Below are positions 1-7,820 of a stretch of 22,926 nucleotides of DNA, one piece after another. The position numbers and the translations under genes are program-made. Within the stretch, counting starts at the first letter, position 1, and the number at the start of each line of letters is the position of its first letter. The stretch comes from CAXQZM01 sp964228455 (GTDB lineage Bacteria; Pseudomonadota; Alphaproteobacteria; UBA7985), in contig CAXQZM010000095.1 in the NCBI GenBank assembly GCA_964228455.1, positions 1-22,926 on the forward strand, read 5' to 3'. The notes below the pieces were generated by a model. It was not told where the DNA came from and ran no database searches. It saw nothing but the letters and a program-made list of their open reading frames with translations.

Positions 1-1
1 T

Positions 2-553
2 CTCAAAAATTTACCGCCGCGAGGACCGGTCGACATGGTGGAAGTCACATCTCATTTACAATCTGTTCTCCCCAATGATTCGGTCGTAACAAACGGCGCA
101 GGGAACTTTGCTTTTTGGCCAAATAAAATGTTTCAGTATGGGCGTAAGCAGCGGCTTCTTGCTCCAATTTCAGGCGCTATGGGCTACGGAGTTCCTGCTG
201 CAGTTGCAGCCAAAATTTCAGATCCCTCCAAGGTAGTGATTTGTTTTGCGGGTGATGGTGACTTTCAAATGACCAGCGCGGAATTGGCTACTGCACGTCA
301 GCACAGCGCGTGCCCAATTATCTTAATTATCAATAATGGTAGGTATGGCACAATTCGAATGCATCAGGAGAGAGCATTTCCGGGTAGAATAAGTGGCACA
401 GAGTGTTGGAATCCGGACTTTGTAGCTTTGGGTGCTTCCTATGGCTTCCATTCAGAAAGAGTTGAGAATACTGATCAGTTCGTTGATGCCTTCGACAGGG
501 CCCTGCATAGTGCGACGGGTGCCATACTAGAGCTTCTAGTTGACGGACAGTGA
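2..553 (+). CDS. Thiamine-diphosphate-dependent enzyme, acetolactate synthase-like, C-terminal part (5' end outside window)
   Basis: The frame is open from the first bases of the window, so the ATG at 35 is probably internal and only about 183 C-terminal residues are seen. They form the TPP-binding (C-terminal) domain of the acetolactate synthase/benzoylformate decarboxylase superfamily. The sequence GDGDFQMTSAELATA begins at base 251, and the paired Asn (332-337) closes the Mg-ThDP motif GDG-x(about 25)-NN. The preceding GAMGYGVPAAVAAK is the usual entry to this domain. Enzymes of this family decarboxylate or carboligate 2-oxo acids; the substrate cannot be read from this fragment. The gene lies 74 bases before hyuA on the same strand, so it may act in the same pathway, for instance on a 2-oxo acid from the downstream aminotransferase, but this is inference. 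Family is confident, function is not. Confidence 0.85.
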   Translation, partial: LKNLPPRGPVDMVEVTSHLQSVLPNDSVVTNGAGNFAFWPNKMFQYGRKQRLLAPISGAMGYGVPAAVAAKISDPSKVVICFAGDGDFQMTSAELATARQHSACPIILIINNGRYGTIRMHQERAFPGRISGTECWNPDFVALGASYGFHSERVENTDQFVDAFDRALHSATGAILELLVDGQ

Positions 554-627
554 GCTGATCTAATGTGCGGGATCCAAGAAAACAAAAACGCTTTATCTTA
601 TATGCACCTGTTGCTTAGGGAATTTCT

Positions 628-2712
628 ATGAGCAGAGACTATCGCCTTGGCGTAGATATTGGAGGCACCTTCACTGATGTTGTGTTGGAAGGTCCCGGAA
701 TATTTGAGAGCGTAAAAATTCTTACAACTTATAGCGCTCCTGAAGATGCCATTCTAACTGGCCTAGATCAGGTTTGTAAGCAAGCCAACGTCGCACCGGA
801 TCAAATTCGTCAGATGATTCATGGTACAACACTGGCAACAAATGCGCTCATTGAAAGAGAAGGGGCTAAGACTGCCTTTGTTACAACCGAAGGTTTCCGT
901 GATGTAATAGAGATGAGAACGGAGTCTCGGTTCGAGCAATATGATTTAAATCTTCAACTGCCCGCTCCGCTGCTTGCTCGCAATCACCGTTATACAATTA
1001 GTGAACGAATGGACGCTAATGGTAATATTTTAAAACCTCTTGAGCTCGATAGTATTGACGAACTTACAAGAAATCTTCGAGCTGCCGGTTATGAGTCCAT
1101 CGCTGTTGGGTTTTTGCACGCTTATGCAAACCCAGTTCATGAGCAGCAATTGGTAAAGGCCTTATCAGTAAAATTACCAAATGTACACTTTTCAGTATCT
1201 TCAGAGGTGAGTCCGCAAATGCGGGAGTATGAGCGGTTCAACACTACTGTGGCTAACGCATATATCAAACCATTAATGAAATCGTACCTCTCGCGTTTAG
1301 CTGATAGTCTTTCTGCTAGAGGAATGACTGGTGATATTTTTTTGATGCACTCTGGCGGAGGTTTGATGAGTCTAACTGATGCTGCAGACTTTCCAGTGCG
1401 CCTAGTTGAGTCTGGACCAGCCGGAGGGGCAGTTTTTGCAGCCCATCTTGCAGGCGCTTTTGCCTTAGATAAAGTTCTATCTTTTGATATGGGCGGGACT
1501 ACTGCTAAAATTTGCTTAATTAAAAACCAAACGCCCAAAACAGCTCGTGTTTTTGAGGTCGCACGGTCGAGTGGTTTTAAGAAGGGCAGTGGAATGCCAA
1601 TATCGATTCCAGTGATCGATATGGTGGAGATTGGTGCCGGCGGTGGGTCACTTGGCCATGTTGACCGGCTATCTCAAATTCGTGTTGGGCCCAAGTCTGC
1701 CGGCTCGGAGCCAGGGCCAGCGTGTTATGGGCGAGGCGGCAAGAGTCCAGCAGTTACTGACGCAGATTTAATGCTAGGAAAACTTAAACCTCTTGGCTTT
1801 GCAGGTGGCCAAATTGATCTGGATTTAGAGGCTTCAAAGAACGCGTTAGCATCAGGAATTGGCTCAGCGCTTGGTATGAGCTCCGTTGATGCTGCACACG
1901 GTATAGTCGAAGTGGTTGATGAAAACATGGCTAACGCTGCACGAGTGCATGCGGTTGAGAATGGTGAAGACCTATCAGAATATACCATGATTGCGTTTGG
2001 AGGTGCGGCACCGCTCCATGCTGGGCGGCTGTGTGAGAAGCTTGGAATTAAAGATTGTTTAGTACCGCAGGGTGCCGGAGTTGGTTCAGCTATAGGTTTT
2101 TTAAGAGCCCCGTTTAGTTTCGAAGCAACCAGAACAACATACATGTCACTTAATAATTTTGACACTCAGCTGGTTCAAAGACTCTTGAGAGATATAGCCT
2201 CTGAGGCCGAGAATTTTGTTAAAACTTGCACGCCAAATGAATCGATAGATGTCGAGTATCGAGCATTTATGCGTTACGAGGGACAAGGCTGGGAAATACC
2301 GGTTGAGTTAGACCCTTCTATGGTTGCGGCGCCACAAGCACATGCATTTCTTATTGCGTTTGAAGAAGCTTATTCGAAATTATTTTCTCGCACTGTTCAA
2401 GGTTTGAGCGCGGAAATTACTATTTGGTCAGCCAAAGCCAGTACGAAAGCGCATAAACCTGCTCTTGTCTCAATAACAGGTATGCAGGGGTTGGTCGACA
2501 ATAACAAATCCCGAGAGATTTTCGATCCTGCTGTTGGCGCTTTTCTAAACGGTTGCGAGATATCGCGCGCGCAGCTTTCGCCAGGTCAAGGTGTGCGGGG
2601 CCCTGCGGCGGTTAACGAGGTTGAAACCACTCTGATTGTACCCAACTCTAAGCAACTCGTCGCTCAATCGGATGGGACATTGCTTATGAGTGAAAAAGAG
2701 GGTCAGTCATGA
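628..2712 (+). CDS. hyuA: Hydantoinase/5-oxoprolinase family, A subunit (ATP-binding)
   Basis: 694 residues, normal for HyuA-type subunits. The N-terminal DIGGTFTD at residues 10-17 is the phosphate-binding loop of the ASKHA (actin-like ATPase) fold. GTTLATNALIERxGA follows near residue 80. The Gly-rich VEIGAGGGSLGHVD and the GPKSAGSEPGPACYGRGG stretch near residues 335-375 are family hallmarks, as is AFGGAAPLHAG near 460. In this family the A subunit activates a lactam or imide carbonyl with ATP so that, with the B subunit, the ring is hydrolysed (N-methylhydantoin, 5-oxoproline, caprolactam) or a ketone is carboxylated. The ATG at 628 has AGGGA a few bases upstream. The stop overlaps the hyuB start by 4 bases. 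The exact substrate is unknown; the neighbouring amine-oxidising and peptide-uptake genes favour a nitrogen compound. Confidence 0.93.
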   Translation: MSRDYRLGVDIGGTFTDVVLEGPGIFESVKILTTYSAPEDAILTGLDQVCKQANVAPDQIRQMIHGTTLATNALIEREGAKTAFVTTEGFRDVIEMRTESRFEQYDLNLQLPAPLLARNHRYTISERMDANGNILKPLELDSIDELTRNLRAAGYESIAVGFLHAYANPVHEQQLVKALSVKLPNVHFSVSSEVSPQMREYERFNTTVANAYIKPLMKSYLSRLADSLSARGMTGDIFLMHSGGGLMSLTDAADFPVRLVESGPAGGAVFAAHLAGAFALDKVLSFDMGGTTAKICLIKNQTPKTARVFEVARSSGFKKGSGMPISIPVIDMVEIGAGGGSLGHVDRLSQIRVGPKSAGSEPGPACYGRGGKSPAVTDADLMLGKLKPLGFAGGQIDLDLEASKNALASGIGSALGMSSVDAAHGIVEVVDENMANAARVHAVENGEDLSEYTMIAFGGAAPLHAGRLCEKLGIKDCLVPQGAGVGSAIGFLRAPFSFEATRTTYMSLNNFDTQLVQRLLRDIASEAENFVKTCTPNESIDVEYRAFMRYEGQGWEIPVELDPSMVAAPQAHAFLIAFEEAYSKLFSRTVQGLSAEITIWSAKASTKAHKPALVSITGMQGLVDNNKSREIFDPAVGAFLNGCEISRAQLSPGQGVRGPAAVNEVETTLIVPNSKQLVAQSDGTLLMSEKEGQS

Positions 2713-4394
2713 GCAGTCCGGTACAATACCAAATTATGTGGAATCGATTGATATCGATTGTTGAGGAGCAAGCGCAGGCTCTGATCAGAACCGCATTTTC
2801 AACTTCTGTTCGTGAAGCAGGGGATCTCTCTGCGGGCGTCTACGATGACCAAGGCAGAATGATCGCGCAGGCTGTAACAGGAACCCCTGGGCATGTGAAT
2901 GCAATGGCTGAAGCAGTGCAGCATTTCATGAACCGCATTGGCGTAGAAACAATGGTCGAGGGAGATGTTTACATTACAAACGACCCTTGGGAAGGCACAG
3001 GACATCTGCATGACATAACAGTTGTGACCCCAGTATTTTCGGGATTTAATTTAGTTGGTTTTTTTGCATCTACCGCGCACATAGTTGATATTGGTGGTCG
3101 CGGTTGGGGTCCCGATGCTAATTCAATTTATGAAGAAGGCCTCTATATTCCGCAGATGCGTTTTCTTGACAACGGTCAAGTAAACCAAACTTTGGTGCAG
3201 CTAATACGCGCCAATGTTAGAGAACCAGATCAATTGGTTGGTGATGTCTATGCTCTGGCAACCTGCAATGACATTGGTCAAGTCCGCCTTCTTGATATGA
3301 TGGCTGAATTCAAGCTTTCGGATCTGGATGGCGTTGCGACTTATATTTTTGAGAGATCTAGAGAGGCAACATTAGCTGCCATTTCAGAACTTCCTGAGAG
3401 AGCGGCTCATCACGAGGCGCAGATCGATGGATACAATGCGCCTGTCACTCTGGCTGTTAAAGTCTCAGTGGAGAGTGACCAGATGATTTGTGATTTTACA
3501 GGAACAAGCGGGCTCGATCCAAAAGGCATAAATGTGCCTTTGGTCTACACTAAGGCATACGCGTGTTACGCGTTAAAGTGTGCCATTGCACCTGAAATTC
3601 CAAACAACTGGGCCTCTCTTTTGCCATTTAAGGTTAGTGCTCCAAAGAACTGCATATTAAATGCCGTTCATCCCGCCCCGGTAGCGCTGCGACACGTGAT
3701 TGGCCACATGATACCGGACGTAGTGTACGGCGCATTAGATCAAGTTCTCCCTGATCTAGTGCCAGCTGAGGGTGCTGGGGCGCTTTGTAACTTCCAAGTT
3801 TCTATTCGCTCTACATCAGGAAAAGACCAACGATCTGAGGTTCTGACCTTCAACTCTGGCGGTTCCGGTGCTCGACCTAATCTAGATGGAATGAACACAA
3901 CGGCATTCCCATCTGGGGTAATGACAATGCCCGTGGAAGCGACAGAGCAAGCTGGCCCCGTGTTGATCCACCGAAAGGAACTACGCCCCGACAGCGGGGG
4001 TTCAGGGAAATACCGAGGAGGGCTTGGGCAATACATGAGTGTTGGAGTTCCTGAGTCATTTGAATTTGACTTTAGTGCTATGTTTGATCGCGTGGATCAC
4101 CCGGCTATGGGCCGTAAAGGTGGCGGAGAGGGTGCCCCCACATTTGTTCGCCAAGATGATGATACGCCAATGCGAGGCAAAGGTCGCCAGGTCGTCCCTC
4201 GTGGTAAGATTGTAGAGTTGGGTTTTCCGGGTGGTGCAGGTTACGGCAATCCAAGTGACAGAGACTTAGCCGCTGTGAAGCGTGATTTAGCTCTTGGCTA
4301 CATCAGTGTTGAAACAGCAAAGAATGTTTATGGTCTCAGTGATCAAAATATTGAGGAGGTTATGGATCTTGTGTCTTCGGGGGCAGATTTTTGA
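2709..4394 (+). CDS. hyuB: Hydantoinase/5-oxoprolinase family, B subunit
   Basis: 561 residues, typical of the HyuB family. Diagnostic segments are the N-terminal FSTSVREAGDLSAGVYD, then GDVYITNDPWEGTGHLHD near residue 85, and a C-terminal Gly-rich region (DSGGSGKYRGGLGQ, then FPGGAGYGNP) that ends nearly all members. The B subunit completes the ATP-dependent hydrolysis started by HyuA in a cytoplasmic heteromeric enzyme. Its ATG overlaps the hyuA stop (ATGA at 2709-2712), which implies translational coupling and equal dosage, as expected for an obligate complex. The stop in turn overlaps the TTG start of the next gene. No truncation or missing region is apparent. Confidence 0.93.
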   Translation: MSSPVQYQIMWNRLISIVEEQAQALIRTAFSTSVREAGDLSAGVYDDQGRMIAQAVTGTPGHVNAMAEAVQHFMNRIGVETMVEGDVYITNDPWEGTGHLHDITVVTPVFSGFNLVGFFASTAHIVDIGGRGWGPDANSIYEEGLYIPQMRFLDNGQVNQTLVQLIRANVREPDQLVGDVYALATCNDIGQVRLLDMMAEFKLSDLDGVATYIFERSREATLAAISELPERAAHHEAQIDGYNAPVTLAVKVSVESDQMICDFTGTSGLDPKGINVPLVYTKAYACYALKCAIAPEIPNNWASLLPFKVSAPKNCILNAVHPAPVALRHVIGHMIPDVVYGALDQVLPDLVPAEGAGALCNFQVSIRSTSGKDQRSEVLTFNSGGSGARPNLDGMNTTAFPSGVMTMPVEATEQAGPVLIHRKELRPDSGGSGKYRGGLGQYMSVGVPESFEFDFSAMFDRVDHPAMGRKGGGEGAPTFVRQDDDTPMRGKGRQVVPRGKIVELGFPGGAGYGNPSDRDLAAVKRDLALGYISVETAKNVYGLSDQNIEEVMDLVSSGADF

Positions 4395-5596
4395 TCAACT
4401 TTGCTGCTCCAGAAAAGCCTTCTTATGATGTAATCATTATTGGTGGTGCCATGTATGGCTCTGCTGTTGCGTGGTTCTTGATCTCAAATCCAGATTTTGA
4501 TGGTTCAGTCCTTGTAGTGGAGATGGACCCTACCTATGAATTTTCGTCTACCGCCCACACAAATTCTTGCATTCGACAGCAATTTAGTCAGAAAATTAAT
4601 GTTCAAATATCTCAATTTGCAGCAGACTATCTTCGCAACTTTCGAGAGTATTTTGATGGCGACGAGCGAGTTCCAGAAATTACACTGAATTCATTTGGAT
4701 ACATGTACTTGGCAGGGGACCAGCAATTTGCGAAAAAACTAAAAAACGCCCAAAAAATACAAAGAGAAATGGGTGCGGGTACCCAGCACATGACCTCTGA
4801 AGAGATCCATGAGAAATACCCGTTCTACAATTTGGCAGACATAGTTGCGGGGAATCATAATCTAATTGATGAAGGTTACTTCGACGGTAATACGCTTTTT
4901 GAGTGGTGGCGCCGAGGCGCCCGCGAAAATGGAGTTGAGTTCTGCACTAATCGAGTGGTCTCGATGGGGCTAGAAAATGAGAAAATATCGACCGTTATTC
5001 TCGAGACGGGTGAGGGTATTCGCTGTGGCCACGTCGTAAACGCATCTGGTCCCAGGGCTGCATTAACCGCTGGTTTTGCAGGCATAAAAATACCAGTTGA
5101 GCCGCGCAAACGTTTTACTTTTGTTTTTGATGCAGAACGGCCACTTGGTTGTGATCTGCCGCTCACGATTGATCCCTCTGGAGTGCATATGCGAACTGAT
5201 GGGCATTTCTATCTTGCTGGGTGCCAACCAGAAGTTGACCCTGCAGTGGATCCAGATGATTTTGAGATGGACCACGACATCTGGGAGAGTAAAGTATGGC
5301 CAATTATTGCACACCGGATTCCCCAATTTGAAGCGCTTAAACTAGTGCGCTCTTGGGCAGGTCACTATGCATTTAATACGTTTGATCAGAATGCTATAGT
5401 TGGGCCTCATAGCGAAGTTACGAATTTTCTATTCGCTAACGGCTTCTCTGGACATGGATTTCAGCAATCACCCGCAATTGCACGAGGTCTCGCGGAGTGG
5501 ATCATCTATGGTGAATATCGCAGTCTTGATTTATGTCCCTTATCTTTTGCACGTATAGAAAATGCTCAGCCTTTTAAGGAAGATGCCGTCATATGA
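4391..5596 (+). CDS. FAD-dependent oxidoreductase, DAO/sarcosine-oxidase-like
   Basis: 401 residues of the DAO superfamily. The N-terminal Rossmann segment reads YDVIIIGGAMYGSAVAWFL, with Ala in place of the third glycine of GxGxxG, and an acidic end of strand 2 (VLVVEMD). A C-terminal FANGFSGHGFQQSPAIARGLAE is the usual FAD/ribityl contact region of this family. Members oxidise secondary or primary amines (sarcosine, dimethylglycine, D-amino acids), releasing an aldehyde or 2-oxo acid. The start is TTG, overlapping the hyuB TGA (TTGA, 4391-4394). It is chosen because the next in-frame Met would delete the nucleotide-binding strand. The last codons overlap the aminotransferase start. Lying after hyuAB, it could oxidise the opened lactam or hydantoin product, as sarcosine oxidase does in N-methylhydantoin breakdown. 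Substrate is inferred only. Confidence 0.85.
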   Translation: MINFAAPEKPSYDVIIIGGAMYGSAVAWFLISNPDFDGSVLVVEMDPTYEFSSTAHTNSCIRQQFSQKINVQISQFAADYLRNFREYFDGDERVPEITLNSFGYMYLAGDQQFAKKLKNAQKIQREMGAGTQHMTSEEIHEKYPFYNLADIVAGNHNLIDEGYFDGNTLFEWWRRGARENGVEFCTNRVVSMGLENEKISTVILETGEGIRCGHVVNASGPRAALTAGFAGIKIPVEPRKRFTFVFDAERPLGCDLPLTIDPSGVHMRTDGHFYLAGCQPEVDPAVDPDDFEMDHDIWESKVWPIIAHRIPQFEALKLVRSWAGHYAFNTFDQNAIVGPHSEVTNFLFANGFSGHGFQQSPAIARGLAEWIIYGEYRSLDLCPLSFARIENAQPFKEDAVI

Positions 5597-6768
5597 TCCA
5601 ACTAGCCAGTCGTCTCAATGGGGTTGCTGCCTCTGCCTCAGCGGAAATATCTCTCGCCGTTCGTTCGCTGCGTGCTCAAGGTAAAGAAATAATAGATCTG
5701 GGTATTGGTCAGCCAGATTTTGATACACCACCTCACATTGTTGACGCGGCGCATAAAGCAGCCCTCGACGGCCAGACACGATACCCACCTACAGTTGGGA
5801 CAATTGCATTGCGGGAGGCTGTGTCTGCTAAGTTTCAGCGTGAAAATCATCTTAGCTATGGGATTGATCAGATCTTGATTGCAAATGGAGCGAAGCAAGT
5901 GCTGTTTAACGGCCTAATGGCAACACTGGAGCCGGGCGATGAGGTGCTACTTTGTGCTCCATATTTCGACTCATATGCTTCTATAGTCCGGGTTCTAGGC
6001 GGCATACCCGTGAAGTTAGATATTAGGGAGGAAGACGGTTTTGTTCTGCAACCTAACGATTTGGAACGAGCCATAACATCGAAGACAAGATGGCTTTTGC
6101 TAAATTCACCTGGGAACCCAACGGGTGCGGTATATTCTGCTAACAATTATAGGGATTTAGTGCCAGTTTTAGAGAATAGTCCTAAGATTTGGGTAATGAG
6201 TGATGAGATATACGAGCACATTATCTTTGATGGTGTTCGCCATGATAGTTTTGCCGCTGCGTGTCCAGAACTCAAGGAAAGAACTCTTACCGTCAACGGA
6301 GCATCAAAGGCCTACGCTATGACTGGGTGGAGAATTGGCTATGGCGCGGGTCCGAGATCACTAATTAAAGCTATGATGGTGGTCCAATCTCAAATTACCT
6401 CCGGGGCATGTTCTATAGCACAGGCAGCCACGGTTGCTGCTTTGGAGGGTCCACAGGACTTTGTAAATGACGCTCGCGCAGCTTATCAAGTGAGACGAGA
6501 TTTAGTTTTTGAGGGTGTTAATCGAATTACAGGCATAAGCCTTAGAAAGCCAGCAGGGGCATTCTATGCATTGATAAATGTTGGTAATTTGCCGTTTCAA
6601 ACAAGCGGAGATGCGGCCAAGTTCTTTTTGGAAAAAGCTGGTGTGGCGGGAGTACCTGGCCATGTTTATGGACTAGAGCCTTTTTTTCGCCTTTCCCTTG
6701 CTGCAGCTGACAAGAAGCTGGAAGTGGGATTAGAAAAAATGAAATACGCACTGGAAAGTTACTTATGA
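5593..6768 (+). CDS. Class I/II pyridoxal-phosphate aminotransferase
   Basis: 391 residues, the standard length for fold-type I aspartate-aminotransferase-like enzymes. IDLGIGQPDFDTP opens the protein, NSPGNPTGAVYS lies at residues 171-182, SDEIYEHIIFDG follows near 203, and the PLP-binding Lys is residue 239 in NGASKAYAMTGWRIGY. A late FFRLS supplies the conserved substrate-carboxylate Arg. It transfers an amino group between an amino acid and a 2-oxo acid in the cytoplasm; specificity cannot be assigned. The ATG at 5593 overlaps the preceding stop (ATGA), and its own stop overlaps the next start the same way, placing it inside a tightly coupled operon. A role in disposing of the amine or amino acid released by the preceding enzymes is likely. 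Confidence 0.9.
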   Translation: MIQLASRLNGVAASASAEISLAVRSLRAQGKEIIDLGIGQPDFDTPPHIVDAAHKAALDGQTRYPPTVGTIALREAVSAKFQRENHLSYGIDQILIANGAKQVLFNGLMATLEPGDEVLLCAPYFDSYASIVRVLGGIPVKLDIREEDGFVLQPNDLERAITSKTRWLLLNSPGNPTGAVYSANNYRDLVPVLENSPKIWVMSDEIYEHIIFDGVRHDSFAAACPELKERTLTVNGASKAYAMTGWRIGYGAGPRSLIKAMMVVQSQITSGACSIAQAATVAALEGPQDFVNDARAAYQVRRDLVFEGVNRITGISLRKPAGAFYALINVGNLPFQTSGDAAKFFLEKAGVAGVPGHVYGLEPFFRLSLAAADKKLEVGLEKMKYALESYL

Positions 6769-7652
6769 AAAAACTTGATAAGATAATTCTAACAGGAGCA
6801 GCAGGTGCGCTGGGTGCGCAGCTGCGCAAACCACTGACCAAGCTTTGCAATAATTTGCTCTCCACGGATATTAATGCGGATGTTGGGGAGCTTTATGCTG
6901 GGGAGAGCTTCGTCCAAGCGGATCTAAGCCACTTAGAGTCTATGATGAGTATCTGCGAGGGAGCGGATATGATTGTTCATTTTGGAGCAATCGGAAATGA
7001 AGCGCCATTCGATGATATTTTACAGTCAAATATTGTAGGTGCTTATAATATCTGGGAGGCTGCTTATCGAAGCGGTGTGCGACGGATAGTATACGCAAGT
7101 TCAATTCATGCAGTCGGTATGCACCTTAAGCGTGATTTCATTGGCACTGATGTGCCGCATCGCCCTGATACATTTTACGGTTTGGCGAAGTGCTTTGCGG
7201 AAGACCTCGGAAGTCTTTATTGGGATAAGAGGGGCCTAGAGTCGGTTCATTTACGTATTCTTTCTTGCAGTGGGCCAGTTACTAATGCTCGTGCACTTGG
7301 TTCGTGGCTATCTTACGATGATTTGGTGCATTTAGTAGAGCGAGCCATCGATACGCCCACCGTTGGTTTTAGCATAATTTACGGGGTTTCAAATAATGAC
7401 CGGACCCCTGTCGATAACTCCAAGGCTAGCTTTCTTGGCTACAGACCCTCGGATAACGCAGAAATTTTTTCTGCCGAAATTTTGGAGAAAGAGCCCAATC
7501 ATGATCCAAATGATCCAGGTATGATCTGTCACGGTGGACCTTTTGCGTCTGCAGAGATCGGCAGTCGTGGTATTGTAACCATAAACCGGGGAAACGGAAA
7601 AGATGGAGTTTTCAACCACTTAGAAGACACTTCTAAGATAGAGTTTTCATGA
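6765..7652 (+). CDS. NAD-dependent epimerase/dehydratase family protein, uronate dehydrogenase-like
   Basis: 295 residues of the extended short-chain dehydrogenase fold. The NAD loop TGAAGALG lies at residues 10-17. A catalytic Ser is in ASSIHAVG, and the Tyr-x3-Lys pair is in FYGLAKCFAEDL near residue 140. The downstream blocks WLSYDDLVHLVERA and IIYGVSNN closely resemble bacterial uronate dehydrogenase, which oxidises D-glucuronate or D-galacturonate to the aldarolactone with NAD. The resemblance is from memory of family sequences, not a search. It is the last gene of the overlapping chain (ATGA at 6765-6768). A hexuronate enzyme does not fit a hydantoinase pathway in an obvious way, so it may act on a different aldehyde or hydroxy acid here. 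About 170 bases separate it from oppA. Confidence 0.8.
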   Translation: MKKLDKIILTGAAGALGAQLRKPLTKLCNNLLSTDINADVGELYAGESFVQADLSHLESMMSICEGADMIVHFGAIGNEAPFDDILQSNIVGAYNIWEAAYRSGVRRIVYASSIHAVGMHLKRDFIGTDVPHRPDTFYGLAKCFAEDLGSLYWDKRGLESVHLRILSCSGPVTNARALGSWLSYDDLVHLVERAIDTPTVGFSIIYGVSNNDRTPVDNSKASFLGYRPSDNAEIFSAEILEKEPNHDPNDPGMICHGGPFASAEIGSRGIVTINRGNGKDGVFNHLEDTSKIEFS

Positions 7653-7720
7653 GGCAAAAATTTTTTGATTTTTTTTTAAGATATGGTTTGCCATCAGCGG
7701 CAGTTTGTCACAGATGTTTG

Positions 7721-7793
7721 TTAAGCGTTCAAGGCCCTGAGGTGGTCGTGGGAGGGAAAGGCTACTTCACTAAATAGGGCTTTGGACGCCTAA
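7721..7793 (+). promoter_or_regulatory. Long imperfect hairpin in the leader of oppA
   Basis: In the 168-base gap before oppA, GCGTTCAAGGCCCT (7725-7738) can pair with AGGGCTTTGGACGC (7776-7789). All 14 positions pair, two of them as G-U. Outside one A/C mismatch, TTA and TAA (7721-7723 and 7791-7793) add 3 more pairs. Inside, GAGGTGG (7739-7745) can pair with CTACTTC (7762-7768), leaving a 7-base bulge on the right and a purine-rich apical loop. No T-run follows, so it is not an intrinsic terminator. It ends 15 bases before a strong Shine-Dalgarno (AAGGAAGGAG). It may be a cis-regulatory RNA, an mRNA-stabilising structure or a protein-binding inverted repeat. I do not recognise it as a known riboswitch class. 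Confidence 0.5.
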
Positions 7794-7820
7794 CCTTAAA
7801 TCAAGGAAGGAGTCATATTT

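Noticed and set aside
7655..7678. T-rich tract after the SDR gene as an intrinsic terminator
   Set aside because: No stable stem directly precedes it. The small AGAAG/CTTCT inverted repeat (7622-7634) is separated from the tract by more than 20 bases.
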